Translations under genes and position numbers: made by a program | Part shown: positions 36,121 to 45,646 of the stretch, piece by piece | How the letters are laid out: each line of letters begins with the position of its first letter | Position numbering within the stretch: position 1 is the stretch's first letter | The notes under the pieces: model-generated | Seen by the model: only the letters and a program-made list of their open reading frames with translations | What the model was told of the DNA's origin: nothing | Databases searched by the model: none | Origin: Pseudomonas asgharzadehiana | GTDB lineage: Bacteria; Pseudomonadota; Gammaproteobacteria; Pseudomonadales; Pseudomonadaceae | Reading direction: 5' to 3' | Assembly (NCBI RefSeq): GCF_019139815.1 | Contig: NZ_CP077079.1 | Location: forward strand, 2,418,001-2,482,000 | Length of the DNA: 64,000 nt

Positions 36121-38088
36121 ATGTCTGATTACAACAACAGCATCGGCAACACACGTGCACAAGTCGTGGATGGCTTTTGGACGACCTACCAGAAGTTGGT
36201 CAGGGACGTCGTGATTCCCTACCAATGGGACGCGTTGAATGATCGCATTGATGAAGCCGAGCCTAGTCATGCGATCGAGAACTTCCGTATCGCGGCGGGT
36301 CGGCAACAAGGAGAACACCATGGCATGGTGTTTCAGGACAGCGATGTCACCAAGTGGATCGAGGCGGTCGCCTATCAATTGAGTGGGGCCGGCGATTCAA
36401 CTTATGAGGCGATCGTTGACGAGGTGGTCGAACTCATCGGTGCCGCACAGCAGGAAGACGGTTACCTCAATACCTATTTCACAGTCAAGGCGCCGGCAGA
36501 CCGCTGGTCCAACCTGGCCGAATGTCACGAATTGTACTGTGCCGGGCACTTGATCGAAGCAGCGGTAGCCTATTACCAGGCCACAGGGAAAACTGCGTTG
36601 TTGGAAATCGCGAGACGGTTGACCGACCACATCGATCACGTCTTCGGTCCGGCACCGGGCCAATTGCGAGGTTACCCCGGTCATCCTGAGATCGAATTGG
36701 CGTTGACGCGTCTCTACGAGGTCACGAACGAGGAGCGTTATTTGCGTCTGTGCCGTTTTTTCGTGGAGGAGCGTGGGCGGACACCTCACTTCTATGATGA
36801 GGAATATGCACGCCGAGGACACACCTTCTACTGGCACAGCCACGGGCCCGCGTGGATGATCAAAGACAGGGCCTACAGCCAGGCGCATGAGCCCATCGTC
36901 CAGCAGACAAAAGCGGTGGGGCACGCGGTTCGCTTGCTTTACCTTTATACGGGGGTCGCCCATCTGGCGCGACTGAGTAACGATACGCAACAGGCCGCAG
37001 CCTGCCATCGCATCTGGGACAACCTGACTCAGCGCCAGATGTACGTGACCGGCGGCGTCGGCGCGCAAAGCCATGGCGAGGCCCTTGCCAGCGATTATGA
37101 TCTGCCCAGCGACACCGCTTATGCCGAGAGCTGCGCCTCGATTGCCCTGGTAATGTTCGCCCGGCGCATGCTTGAACTGACGCCAGAAGCGCGCTACGCC
37201 GACGTCATGGAGCGCGCACTGTACAACACGGTACTCGCCGGCATGGCCCTGGACGGTCGGCACTTTTTCTACGTCAATCCCCTTGAAGTGCACCCGTCGG
37301 ATTTGGCGGGCAACCATCTCTACGATCACGTCAAAGCGGTACGCCAGCGCTGGTTTGGATGCGCCTGCTGCCCGCCGAATATTGCACGCATCCTGGGCGC
37401 GCTGGATCAGTACATCTACCTTCTGCGCCAGGACGTCCTCTATGTGAACCTGTATATAGGCAGCGACTTGCGGTTTGAGGTTGCTGGTAAGACTTGGCAT
37501 CTGCAACAGCGTGGCAACTATCCTTGGCAGGGAAAAATCAGCTTCACCCTCAGGGGGCATGAAAGCGTAAGCCTAACCCTGGCCCTGCGTATGCCGGACT
37601 GGTGTGCTGCTCCGGAGGTTTGGGTAAACGGCGAACGGTTCGAGTCAGAGGCGTCGATGCTTGCGGGCTACTTGCGAGTAGAACGAGAGTGGAGTGAGGG
37701 GGATCGAGTCGATGTGATCCTGCCGATGTCACCTGTGCGACTCAGGGCCCATCCCGCCGTACGCAAATTAGCCGGCAAGGTCGCCGTGCAACGCGGTCCG
37801 ATAGTTTATTGCCTGGAACAGGCTGACAACGGTACGGAGCTGCATCAATTGGCATTGGCGCAAACGGCCGTTTTCACTGAGGTCGATGGCCAGGGCGCGC
37901 TGGAGGGGATGGTGCAACTTAAAACTGAAGGGCTACGATTAGCGACGGTTGATCCAGAGCAGCCGCAAAGCTTGTATAGCCAGGCCGCTGCCCCGAGGCC
38001 GAGTGCGCAGACGTTGACCTTCACGCCTTATTTCGCTTGGGCCAATCGGGGAGAAGGCGAAATGCGGGTCTGGGTGGACGAGCGATAG
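36121..38088 (+). CDS. beta-L-arabinofuranosidase, glycoside hydrolase family 127
   Basis: 655 residues, the family length. All residues known from the Bifidobacterium enzyme HypBA1 can be placed: the acid/base Glu at E320 (GGVGAQSHGE), zinc ligands E336 and C338 (YAESCASIALV), and C416-C417 in GCACCPPNIARIL, the first being the catalytic cysteine nucleophile. AAGGAG precedes the ATG. The enzyme cleaves terminal beta-1,2-L-arabinofuranosyl units, as found on plant hydroxyproline-rich glycoproteins (extensins). No signal peptide is visible, so it acts in the cytoplasm on sugar brought in by the GPH transporter and the LamB-type porin. Confidence 0.92.
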   Translation: MSDYNNSIGNTRAQVVDGFWTTYQKLVRDVVIPYQWDALNDRIDEAEPSHAIENFRIAAGRQQGEHHGMVFQDSDVTKWIEAVAYQLSGAGDSTYEAIVDEVVELIGAAQQEDGYLNTYFTVKAPADRWSNLAECHELYCAGHLIEAAVAYYQATGKTALLEIARRLTDHIDHVFGPAPGQLRGYPGHPEIELALTRLYEVTNEERYLRLCRFFVEERGRTPHFYDEEYARRGHTFYWHSHGPAWMIKDRAYSQAHEPIVQQTKAVGHAVRLLYLYTGVAHLARLSNDTQQAAACHRIWDNLTQRQMYVTGGVGAQSHGEALASDYDLPSDTAYAESCASIALVMFARRMLELTPEARYADVMERALYNTVLAGMALDGRHFFYVNPLEVHPSDLAGNHLYDHVKAVRQRWFGCACCPPNIARILGALDQYIYLLRQDVLYVNLYIGSDLRFEVAGKTWHLQQRGNYPWQGKISFTLRGHESVSLTLALRMPDWCAAPEVWVNGERFESEASMLAGYLRVEREWSEGDRVDVILPMSPVRLRAHPAVRKLAGKVAVQRGPIVYCLEQADNGTELHQLALAQTAVFTEVDGQGALEGMVQLKTEGLRLATVDPEQPQSLYSQAAAPRPSAQTLTFTPYFAWANRGEGEMRVWVDER

Positions 38089-38157
38089 CCACGCCAACGC
38101 GGATTACTAACAGTGGTCCGGAGTGTGCTGAGCACAGTTAAAAACAAGCCTAAACAT

Positions 38158-38196
38158 CTCCTGCTGCCGAGGCTTTGAGCAATCGGCAAGCAGGAG
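38158..38196 (+). terminator. hairpin after the GH127 gene
   Basis: CTCCTGCTGCCGA and TCGGCAAGCAGGAG pair with one bulged base and a 12-base loop, 70 bases beyond the GH127 stop; there is no T-run. The rest of 38089-38384 holds a CGATATCG palindrome (38230-38237) and AT-rich DNA likely to be the porin promoter, with no gene. Confidence 0.5.
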
Positions 38197-38300
38197 CGGC
38201 ATCTGCACGAAAGGCTGTTGTTAAAATAGCGATATCGTTTATGCGTAATGCCGACGTCTGAATGAAAGCAATATGAGTAACTAAGGTTGCTTGAATCTAA

Positions 38301-39611
<1,311 letters not shown>

Positions 39612-39841
39612 GCCACCGCATGCTGGTGATTGAGGAAAACCTCTGGCCAACTGAGATCGATGGGAGGCGGTTGCCCCGGCTGAGCCCCTGCAGGCGCGCC
39701 CCGCAATACTGTCTGCATATATCAAGCCCTCCAGCCATGTTTGCCGCCCATTGGCGAAGCGAATAGACAGAGATGCAGCAATCCGGCGTCGGTATTGGTT
39801 GCCTCAAGATCCAGCTGCGCGCGCTGCTTTCCCTGCTTCTC

Positions 39842-39985
39842 CTAGTAGCTACGGGCAGGGAGAGGGATACCAGCTTTGCGGCAAGCCTTGGCGACGGCGA
39901 CGTCAGACACACCGACGTCCTGAGCCAACTTGACCATCGGCGTTTCCCATACTTTTTCGAACAGTTCCGCAATGGAGAAGGTCAC
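39842..39985 (-). pseudogene. remnant of a DNA-binding-like protein gene
   Basis: From a GTG at 39985 a 47-residue frame reads IAELFEKVWETPMVKLAQDV, then GVSDVAVAKACRKAGIPLPA, and ends at an amber codon where family members normally have a Tyr-Trp pair. This is the N-terminal helix-turn-helix-like segment of a protein seen in Pseudomonas genomes; beyond the stop the frame continues only as low-quality sequence. It is probably a nonsense-mutated, truncated gene. Function is unknown. Confidence 0.5.
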
Positions 39986-40228
39986 TAATGTGTACATGCA
40001 GTCTGCCATCCCAATCTATCGCGAGTTTAGGTCAACTCGGTCGGAGCGGATGTTAAATTTCAGAGAGTTTTTGGGCACAAGCAGTCCACATGGCGGGCGT
40101 GTTCCGCTGGTGCTGAAAAGGCATCATTGACTCGGTCGGCGCGTGCTCGCTCGTGACGAGATGAGCCTGCCGTCCTTCACGGACCGACGCGTCATCGTCA
40201 TCTCGTAAACCACCGCCTAACTGTCCAG

Positions 40229-40249
40229 ACCGGACGCTTCCCGTCCGGT
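40229..40249. other. perfect hairpin in non-coding DNA
   Basis: ACCGGACG-CTTCC-CGTCCGGT forms an 8-bp stem with a 5-base loop. It stands in a 400-bp stretch (39990-40394) with no recognisable gene. There is no T-run; its role is unknown. Confidence 0.4.
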
Positions 40250-40395
40250 TGGCTATGGATAGAAGGAAATGGCACAGCCCGGAGTCACCCCTTCTTGGCC
40301 CTTGATACTCCCCAAAAACGAGTCCAGAATTAAGTCTTTTCCTGCTTCGGCAAGAAAAGAAACCCCTTAGATTTCAACGAGTCGGACACCTGATG

Positions 40396-40416
40396 CGAGT
40401 CTCGTTTCCCGCTCCA
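40396..40416 (+). repeat. tRNA-Gly 3'-end copy: probable att site of an integrative element
   Basis: The 21 bases end in GTCTCGTTTCCCGCTCCA and equal the 3' end (T-arm half plus acceptor strand and CCA) of bacterial tRNA-Gly(GCC). The bases upstream do not continue the tRNA. The 18-base part is the attachment sequence known for ICEclc/PAGI-2-type elements. It is followed after 8 bases by a strong terminator of the kind found after a tRNA. Both facts fit the distal attachment scar of an island that lies to the left. Confidence 0.75.
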
Positions 40417-40424
40417 AGATTCAG

Positions 40425-40456
40425 AAAAAAGCCACTCAGATGAGTGGCTTTTTTTT
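40425..40456 (+). terminator. strong Rho-independent terminator
   Basis: AAAAAAGCCACTCA-GA-TGAGTGGCTTTTTTTT is a 14-bp perfect inverted repeat ending in eight T. It is probably the original terminator of the tRNA-Gly transcription unit, left behind after island insertion. The stretch from here to 40798 shows no gene. Confidence 0.85.
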
Positions 40457-40798
40457 GTGCCTGAAAATTGCTTTCGCCCATGCCTACAGGTCTTTCCGGC
40501 CCATGCTGTGTAAAAACGCAGTTCCAGAATGCATGGCACGCCAGCACCGACCCCCAAAATCCGCCGGGTCTGCGCGCAGTGGGCATGTTAAGACTATGCT
40601 AATCGCCACTGCAGGCCATGTACTGGTTTGAGTTGTCGTCCGCCAAGGAAAGGAGTCTGTACGTGTCTGGTTCTTCATACCCGGTTCTATTATCGCAATG
40701 GCCTCATGAGCCGTCCGGCCCGCCGAAGAAGCGTTGGTCGGCAACGCCGCAGTGGCCTCACCCACAGGCAGTCAATCCCAGGCACGATGGAGATCGGT

Positions 40799-41899
40799 AT
40801 GAAGGCTGACCCGATCTACGCAGTCCTCTGGCGCTTCGCCGCCTGCATGGGCGGGTTGCTGATGATTGCCGCCAGTCCGGCCCACGCTGCCGACAGCGGT
40901 ATCGCCGGCGGCCCGACCGCAAGCCATAGCATTGCCTTCAGCAATTCATACGCGGGCAGCGATTTTCGTAAGGTGATGGTGCGCAATTGGCAGGAGATAG
41001 CAGCGCAAGCGCAAAAGGAGGGTTTGATCCGTGAGGCGCCGGTGGTCAGTGCCAATAATTCGGCGTCGGAACAAGCGGCCCATATCCAGGACTTGATCGT
41101 CAAGGGCGTCGACGCCATCGTCATCCTGGCCGCGTCCGACACGGCGCTCGATGGGGTGATCCGCGATGCGTGTAACGCCGGCATCGTGGTGGTGGTCATG
41201 GCCAGCCTGGTCACCGAAGGCTGCGTCTATACCGTGGACTACAACTGGTCCGCCATGGGCCGCATAGAAATTGATTACATTGCCAAGCGCCTCAAGGGTA
41301 ACGGCACGCTGCTGGAGATCCGCGGCATTGCTGGTGATGCCACCGATAAAAATATCAGCGACGGCATTCGTCAGGCCGCCAGTGAATATCCGGGCCTGAA
41401 GTTCGCCAAGACCGTGTACGGGAACTGGACAGGCGCTGTGGCGCGCAAGGAGGTGGCGCTGGCGCTGCCGTCGCTGCCCGGCATTGATGCCGTCGCGACC
41501 CAGGGGGGCGACGGGTATGGCGCGGCGATGGCGTTCAAGGCGGCGGGCCGACCATTGCCGATCATCGTGATGGGTAACCGTCAGGATGAACTTGCCCTGT
41601 GGAAACAGGAACGCGATGCCAATGGCTACGAGACCGTCTCTGTTTCGGCTTCCCCCAGTGTCTCCCAAGTGGGGTTCTGGGTCGCCCAGCAGGTTCTGGC
41701 GGGCAAGCAGGTGCCCAAATTCGTCGAGGTGCCGCTGGTGCGTATCGATGCGAAAGACTTGGACGCCTGGCTTGCCGACATGCCGGTGGGGGGGGCCGCC
41801 AATCCGTTCTACAGCCAGGCTTCCGTTGCGGCAATGATCGACGCGGCCATCAACCATACGGCGCCGCCGGCGCCTTTGCCGGAGGTGATGAAGCAGTAA
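40799..41899 (+). CDS. periplasmic sugar-binding-like protein partner of the hybrid kinase
   Basis: 366 residues from the ATG at 40799 (GGAG 6 bases upstream), with a signal peptide ending at SPAHA. It has the two-lobed fold of type I periplasmic binding proteins (IVKGVDAIVILAASDTALDG, then VIRDACNAGIVVVVM, then GDATDKNISDGI, then IDAVATQGGDGYGAAMAF). Its stop is 19 bases before a giant hybrid kinase gene and no permease or ATPase is nearby. The inference is that it acts as a ligand receptor that signals through the kinase's periplasmic domain, as in TorT-TorS or LuxP-LuxQ. The ligand is unknown. Confidence 0.8.
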   Translation: MKADPIYAVLWRFAACMGGLLMIAASPAHAADSGIAGGPTASHSIAFSNSYAGSDFRKVMVRNWQEIAAQAQKEGLIREAPVVSANNSASEQAAHIQDLIVKGVDAIVILAASDTALDGVIRDACNAGIVVVVMASLVTEGCVYTVDYNWSAMGRIEIDYIAKRLKGNGTLLEIRGIAGDATDKNISDGIRQAASEYPGLKFAKTVYGNWTGAVARKEVALALPSLPGIDAVATQGGDGYGAAMAFKAAGRPLPIIVMGNRQDELALWKQERDANGYETVSVSASPSVSQVGFWVAQQVLAGKQVPKFVEVPLVRIDAKDLDAWLADMPVGGAANPFYSQASVAAMIDAAINHTAPPAPLPEVMKQ

Positions 41900-41918
41900 T
41901 GGCGGGCAGGGAGCGAGG

Positions 41919-44900
41919 ATGCGGGGCGCCATGTTGACATTCAAACCGGTCGTGGACCGGCCCATTGCCGTCAAAATTGGCCTGGCGGTCGCCGCATTGG
42001 TGTTCCTGATGCTGGCGGTTTCGCTAGTGAACCTCTACGGGCTGCGAGGCATGGTGCGCGCGGTGGATTCTGCCAGCCATTCCGCAGAAATTCTGGCGTC
42101 GGTCAACGCGGCCACCGGTCGCGTGGAAAACTTCATCGCCACCCGCGACCAGCAAAGCCTGGCCCAGGCCGAAAGCATGGTTGCGACGGCTATCGCCGGG
42201 CTCACCGCTATTCCGGTGGCCGAAGCGCAGTCGCTCAACGGCAGCCTGGAGCGGCTCGCCGCAGCGATCACGGCCTTGCGCGTGGCGAGCCTGACCATGG
42301 ATGGCGAAACCGAGAACATGACCGCCCATTACGGCCGGATGCGAGAGGCAACGACCCTGGTCGAACAGGGCATCGCCGATGGGTTGAAGGGGCTCGACGC
42401 TCGCGCCGTTGAGCACAAGGCGCGGGTGAGCGACATCGACAGTGCCCACCGCATCCTCAATGTCCTGCGCAACGGCGAACGGATCATTACCGCCAATGTC
42501 GCCAGGGTGCTGGTGACCGGGGATGCGGCAGCCGCCGCTGCGGCGCATAGCGCTAGCGTCGCGCTCCAGCCCGTGGTCGAACAATTGCGCGAGGTGATGG
42601 GGGCGCCGCAGCAGAGCGAGGCCCTCGACCAGTTGGCCGCAGCGCTCGCGGCGGCTGGCGTGGCGGTTGAGCGCCTTGGCGAGGCGCCCAGACTGCGAGG
42701 GGGCGAAGCCTTGCGGCATCTGGCCGCCGTCGCAGATGGGGCGGGACGCCTCGAGACGATGTTGGATGATGTGGATGGCGACGTCGCCCACGACGCCAGC
42801 GATATTCAGGCGGCCACCGGCTTGCTGCACAATGCCGCCGCGCTATCCAAGCGTTTCGCCGAGCGCGTGGCGACCTTGGAGGCGCAGACCTTGTCGTTTC
42901 GTCTGTCACCGTCGGCCGAGGTCGCCAAATCCGTCGTCACCCTCCTGGACGAGCTATCCCGTCTCTCTCGGGTGCTTCCATCCTCCGTGGGGCTGCAAGC
43001 CACGGCGACGCCGCTGACGGTCAGCGAACAGATTGCCGGCTATCGGGCGGCATTCGCCAGGTTCCATCAAGCGAGCAACGCCTTGAGCGACGCGCGCGAC
43101 CAGGTTCGCAATGAAGCACGCAGCGCGGGCCTGTTGGTTGCTCGTTTTGCGGGCCAAGCGCGCTCCGACGCCTTGGTCCACAATGATCGCGGCATGCTGG
43201 CGACGATCATTGCGGTCACCGTCGCTATCCTGCTGGCCGGCGCCATTGCCTGGAGCACCTCACGATTTATCGCGCAGCCCATTGTGGCCCTGGCCTCGGT
43301 CATGCGCCGGCTTGCGGCGGGCGACCTGCACGCCGAAATCGCCAGCGCCGGGCGCGGTGATGAGATTGGCATCATGACCCGCGCCGTTCGGGTGTTCCAG
43401 GAAACTGCCCTGCGCATCCGCGTGCTGGAGGCCGAGGCCGAAGCCGAACGACAGCAAGTCCAGGCCTCTTTGGAGCGCATGGTCGCCGAGCGCACCGACA
43501 CCCTGCATCACCAGACCGAGGTGCTGGAGGCGCAGGCCGTCGAGCTTATTGAGGCGCGCAACCAGGCCGATACGGCCAACCAGGCGAAAAGCGATTTCGT
43601 GGCCACCGTCAGCCACGAATTGCGCACCCCCTTGACGCTCATTCTCGCGCCTCTGGAGCAGCTTTCGGCGGCGGCCACCCCGCCCGCAGACTGGCGAGTA
43701 CAGATCGAGCGCGCCCAGCGCAATGCGCTGCGCTTGATGAACCGGGTGAACGACATCCTCGATTTCTCCAAGGCCGAAGCGGGCAAGTTCGAGGTGTGCC
43801 CAGCGCCCGTCGACTTGAACAAAGCAGTGGGCGTGTTGGCCGAGGATGCCGCCCTGGTGGCCGAGAGCAAAGGCTGCACCTTGACGTGCAGCATCGATCC
43901 CTCGCTGGGCACGGTGTTCCTGGACCCCCGGCACTTCGAGAAGATCCTGCTCAACCTGGTGAGCAATGCCATCAAGTTCACCCCCGCTGGCGGCACGGTG
44001 CACGTGGCAGTCACGCCGATCGATGGCGAGCGATTTGAGCTGGCGGTGCACGACTCGGGGATTGGCATTGCTGCCGACAAACTGCCGCTGCTGTTCCAGC
44101 GCTTTTCCCAGATCGATAATTCCGCCACGCGCCACTACAGCGGCACAGGCATCGGCCTGGCGCTGGTCAAGGATCTGGTCGAATTGATGGGGGGCGAAGT
44201 CGGCGTCAACAGCGAACCCGGACGCGGCTCGTGTTTCTTCGTTCGACTGGCGCTGGGGGTTGAGAAAAACACCGTGCCGACCGACGCCGGCACGCTGCGC
44301 GAGCAGTCTTCACCGAGCGCGACAGGCTCGGCCGAGCAGCGCCAGCTGCGTTTCGACGACGGCCGCCAGGACGGTTCGACGCATGACGCAGACGACGAGC
44401 AGCTGCCGGAACACGCCTCGCGATCCAGAGTGCTGGTGGTCGACGACAGCCCGGAAATGCTCAGCTATCTGCGCGAGCTGTTGCACGACGACTACCTCGT
44501 CGCCACCGCCACGGATGGCGAACAGGCGTGGGCACTCCTGCAGCGTCGACCCATCGATGTCGTCGTTTCGGATGTGATGATGCCGCTGCTCGACGGCTTC
44601 GGCCTGACCGCCAGGATCAAAGCCAGCGCGGGTTTTGCCCATTTGCCCGTGATCCTGGTGACCGCCCGCGGCGGTAGTGATGCCTGCGTAACCGGGTTGG
44701 AAAGTGGCGCCGATGACTACCTCGCCAAACCCTTCTCGCCGCTGGAACTCAAGGCTCGCGTCCGCGCGGCGCTACGCATGAGCCAGGTACAAACCGAACT
44801 GCACGCAAAGTCCCGCCAGGCGGGCATGGCCGAAATCGCCACGGCGGTGCTGCATAACGTCGGCAACGTTCTTAACAGCGTGAACGTCTCGGCAGACCTG

Positions 44901-45638
44901 GTCAGCAACCAGTTGCGCGCTTCGAAAGCCCAGGGCTTGAGCAGGGTGGCTCAGTTGATGAGCGAGCACGCCAACGACCTGGGCGACTTTCTCACCCAAG
45001 ACCCCAAAGGCAAGATGCTGCCCGATTACCTGGTCAAGCTGGCGCAGGCGGTGACGGCAGAGCAGCAAGGCATTGTCCAAGAGCTCGGGCAACTCACCAA
45101 GGGCATCGACCACATCAAAACCATAGTTGCGGCCCAGCAGTCCTACGCCGTTGCTGTCAGTGTCGTGGAGGCAGTCTCGGTCACGGCGCTAATCGATGAT
45201 GCCTTGCGCATGAGTGCCGGCTCACTGGAGCGCCAGGGGGTAGCGGTGGTCAAGGCGATTGCCGAGTTGCCCCTGCTCTCGCTGGACCGGCACCGGGTGC
45301 TGCTGATTTTGGTGAACCTGATCGGCAATGCCAAGCACGCGTTGGAGGGCGTGGTCGATCGTAGCCCGAGCGTCACGCTCCAAGCGTGCCTGGATGACGC
45401 ATCAGCACTGCGCATTTCAGTGGCCGACAACGGCAGCGGAATTACCCCAGAGCACCTGGCGCGGATTTTTTCGCATGGCTTCACCACTCGCAAAGACGGT
45501 CACGGCTTTGGTCTGCACAGCTGCGCACTCGCGGCACAGGAAATGGGGGGGCGCTTGACTGTACACAGCGACGGCGCCGGGCAGGGCGCGACGTTTACCC
45601 TGGTTATTCCCCTGGATGCTTCGCTGAGTCAGGGATAA
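41919..45638 (+). CDS. hybrid sensor histidine kinase with two kinase cores and a receiver
   Basis: 1,239 residues. There is a membrane helix at about 18-40, a large helical periplasmic domain to about 425, a second helix at 426-448 and a HAMP domain to about 500. A short coiled coil leads to a HisKA with phosphoacceptor H566 (TVSHELRTPLTLIL). The first ATPase domain contains NLVSNAIKFTP and HDSGIGIAADKLPLLFQRFS. A receiver domain has the acidic pair in VVDDSPEML and phospho-acceptor D885 (VVSDVMMPLLDGF). A second HisKA-like helix pair with H979 (TAVLHNVGNVLNSVN) and a second ATPase domain (NLIGNAKHALEG, then DNGSGITPEHLARIFSHGFT, then GHGFGLHS) close the protein. It is co-transcribed with the periplasmic binding protein. 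No DNA-binding response regulator is adjacent. Confidence 0.87.
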   Translation: MRGAMLTFKPVVDRPIAVKIGLAVAALVFLMLAVSLVNLYGLRGMVRAVDSASHSAEILASVNAATGRVENFIATRDQQSLAQAESMVATAIAGLTAIPVAEAQSLNGSLERLAAAITALRVASLTMDGETENMTAHYGRMREATTLVEQGIADGLKGLDARAVEHKARVSDIDSAHRILNVLRNGERIITANVARVLVTGDAAAAAAAHSASVALQPVVEQLREVMGAPQQSEALDQLAAALAAAGVAVERLGEAPRLRGGEALRHLAAVADGAGRLETMLDDVDGDVAHDASDIQAATGLLHNAAALSKRFAERVATLEAQTLSFRLSPSAEVAKSVVTLLDELSRLSRVLPSSVGLQATATPLTVSEQIAGYRAAFARFHQASNALSDARDQVRNEARSAGLLVARFAGQARSDALVHNDRGMLATIIAVTVAILLAGAIAWSTSRFIAQPIVALASVMRRLAAGDLHAEIASAGRGDEIGIMTRAVRVFQETALRIRVLEAEAEAERQQVQASLERMVAERTDTLHHQTEVLEAQAVELIEARNQADTANQAKSDFVATVSHELRTPLTLILAPLEQLSAAATPPADWRVQIERAQRNALRLMNRVNDILDFSKAEAGKFEVCPAPVDLNKAVGVLAEDAALVAESKGCTLTCSIDPSLGTVFLDPRHFEKILLNLVSNAIKFTPAGGTVHVAVTPIDGERFELAVHDSGIGIAADKLPLLFQRFSQIDNSATRHYSGTGIGLALVKDLVELMGGEVGVNSEPGRGSCFFVRLALGVEKNTVPTDAGTLREQSSPSATGSAEQRQLRFDDGRQDGSTHDADDEQLPEHASRSRVLVVDDSPEMLSYLRELLHDDYLVATATDGEQAWALLQRRPIDVVVSDVMMPLLDGFGLTARIKASAGFAHLPVILVTARGGSDACVTGLESGADDYLAKPFSPLELKARVRAALRMSQVQTELHAKSRQAGMAEIATAVLHNVGNVLNSVNVSADLVSNQLRASKAQGLSRVAQLMSEHANDLGDFLTQDPKGKMLPDYLVKLAQAVTAEQQGIVQELGQLTKGIDHIKTIVAAQQSYAVAVSVVEAVSVTALIDDALRMSAGSLERQGVAVVKAIAELPLLSLDRHRVLLILVNLIGNAKHALEGVVDRSPSVTLQACLDDASALRISVADNGSGITPEHLARIFSHGFTTRKDGHGFGLHSCALAAQEMGGRLTVHSDGAGQGATFTLVIPLDASLSQG

Positions 45639-45646
45639 AAACCGAC

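Noticed and set aside
36397..37560. 387-codon minus-strand frame opposite GH127
   Set aside because: The plus strand has all GH127 catalytic residues; the minus frame shows no domain.
40381..40416. a complete tRNA gene ending in CCCGCTCCA
   Set aside because: The D and anticodon arms are absent upstream; only the last 21 bases match tRNA-Gly.
40330..40557. minus-strand frame across the att site and terminator
   Set aside because: It runs through a perfect terminator hairpin and the tRNA 3' end; no RBS or family match.
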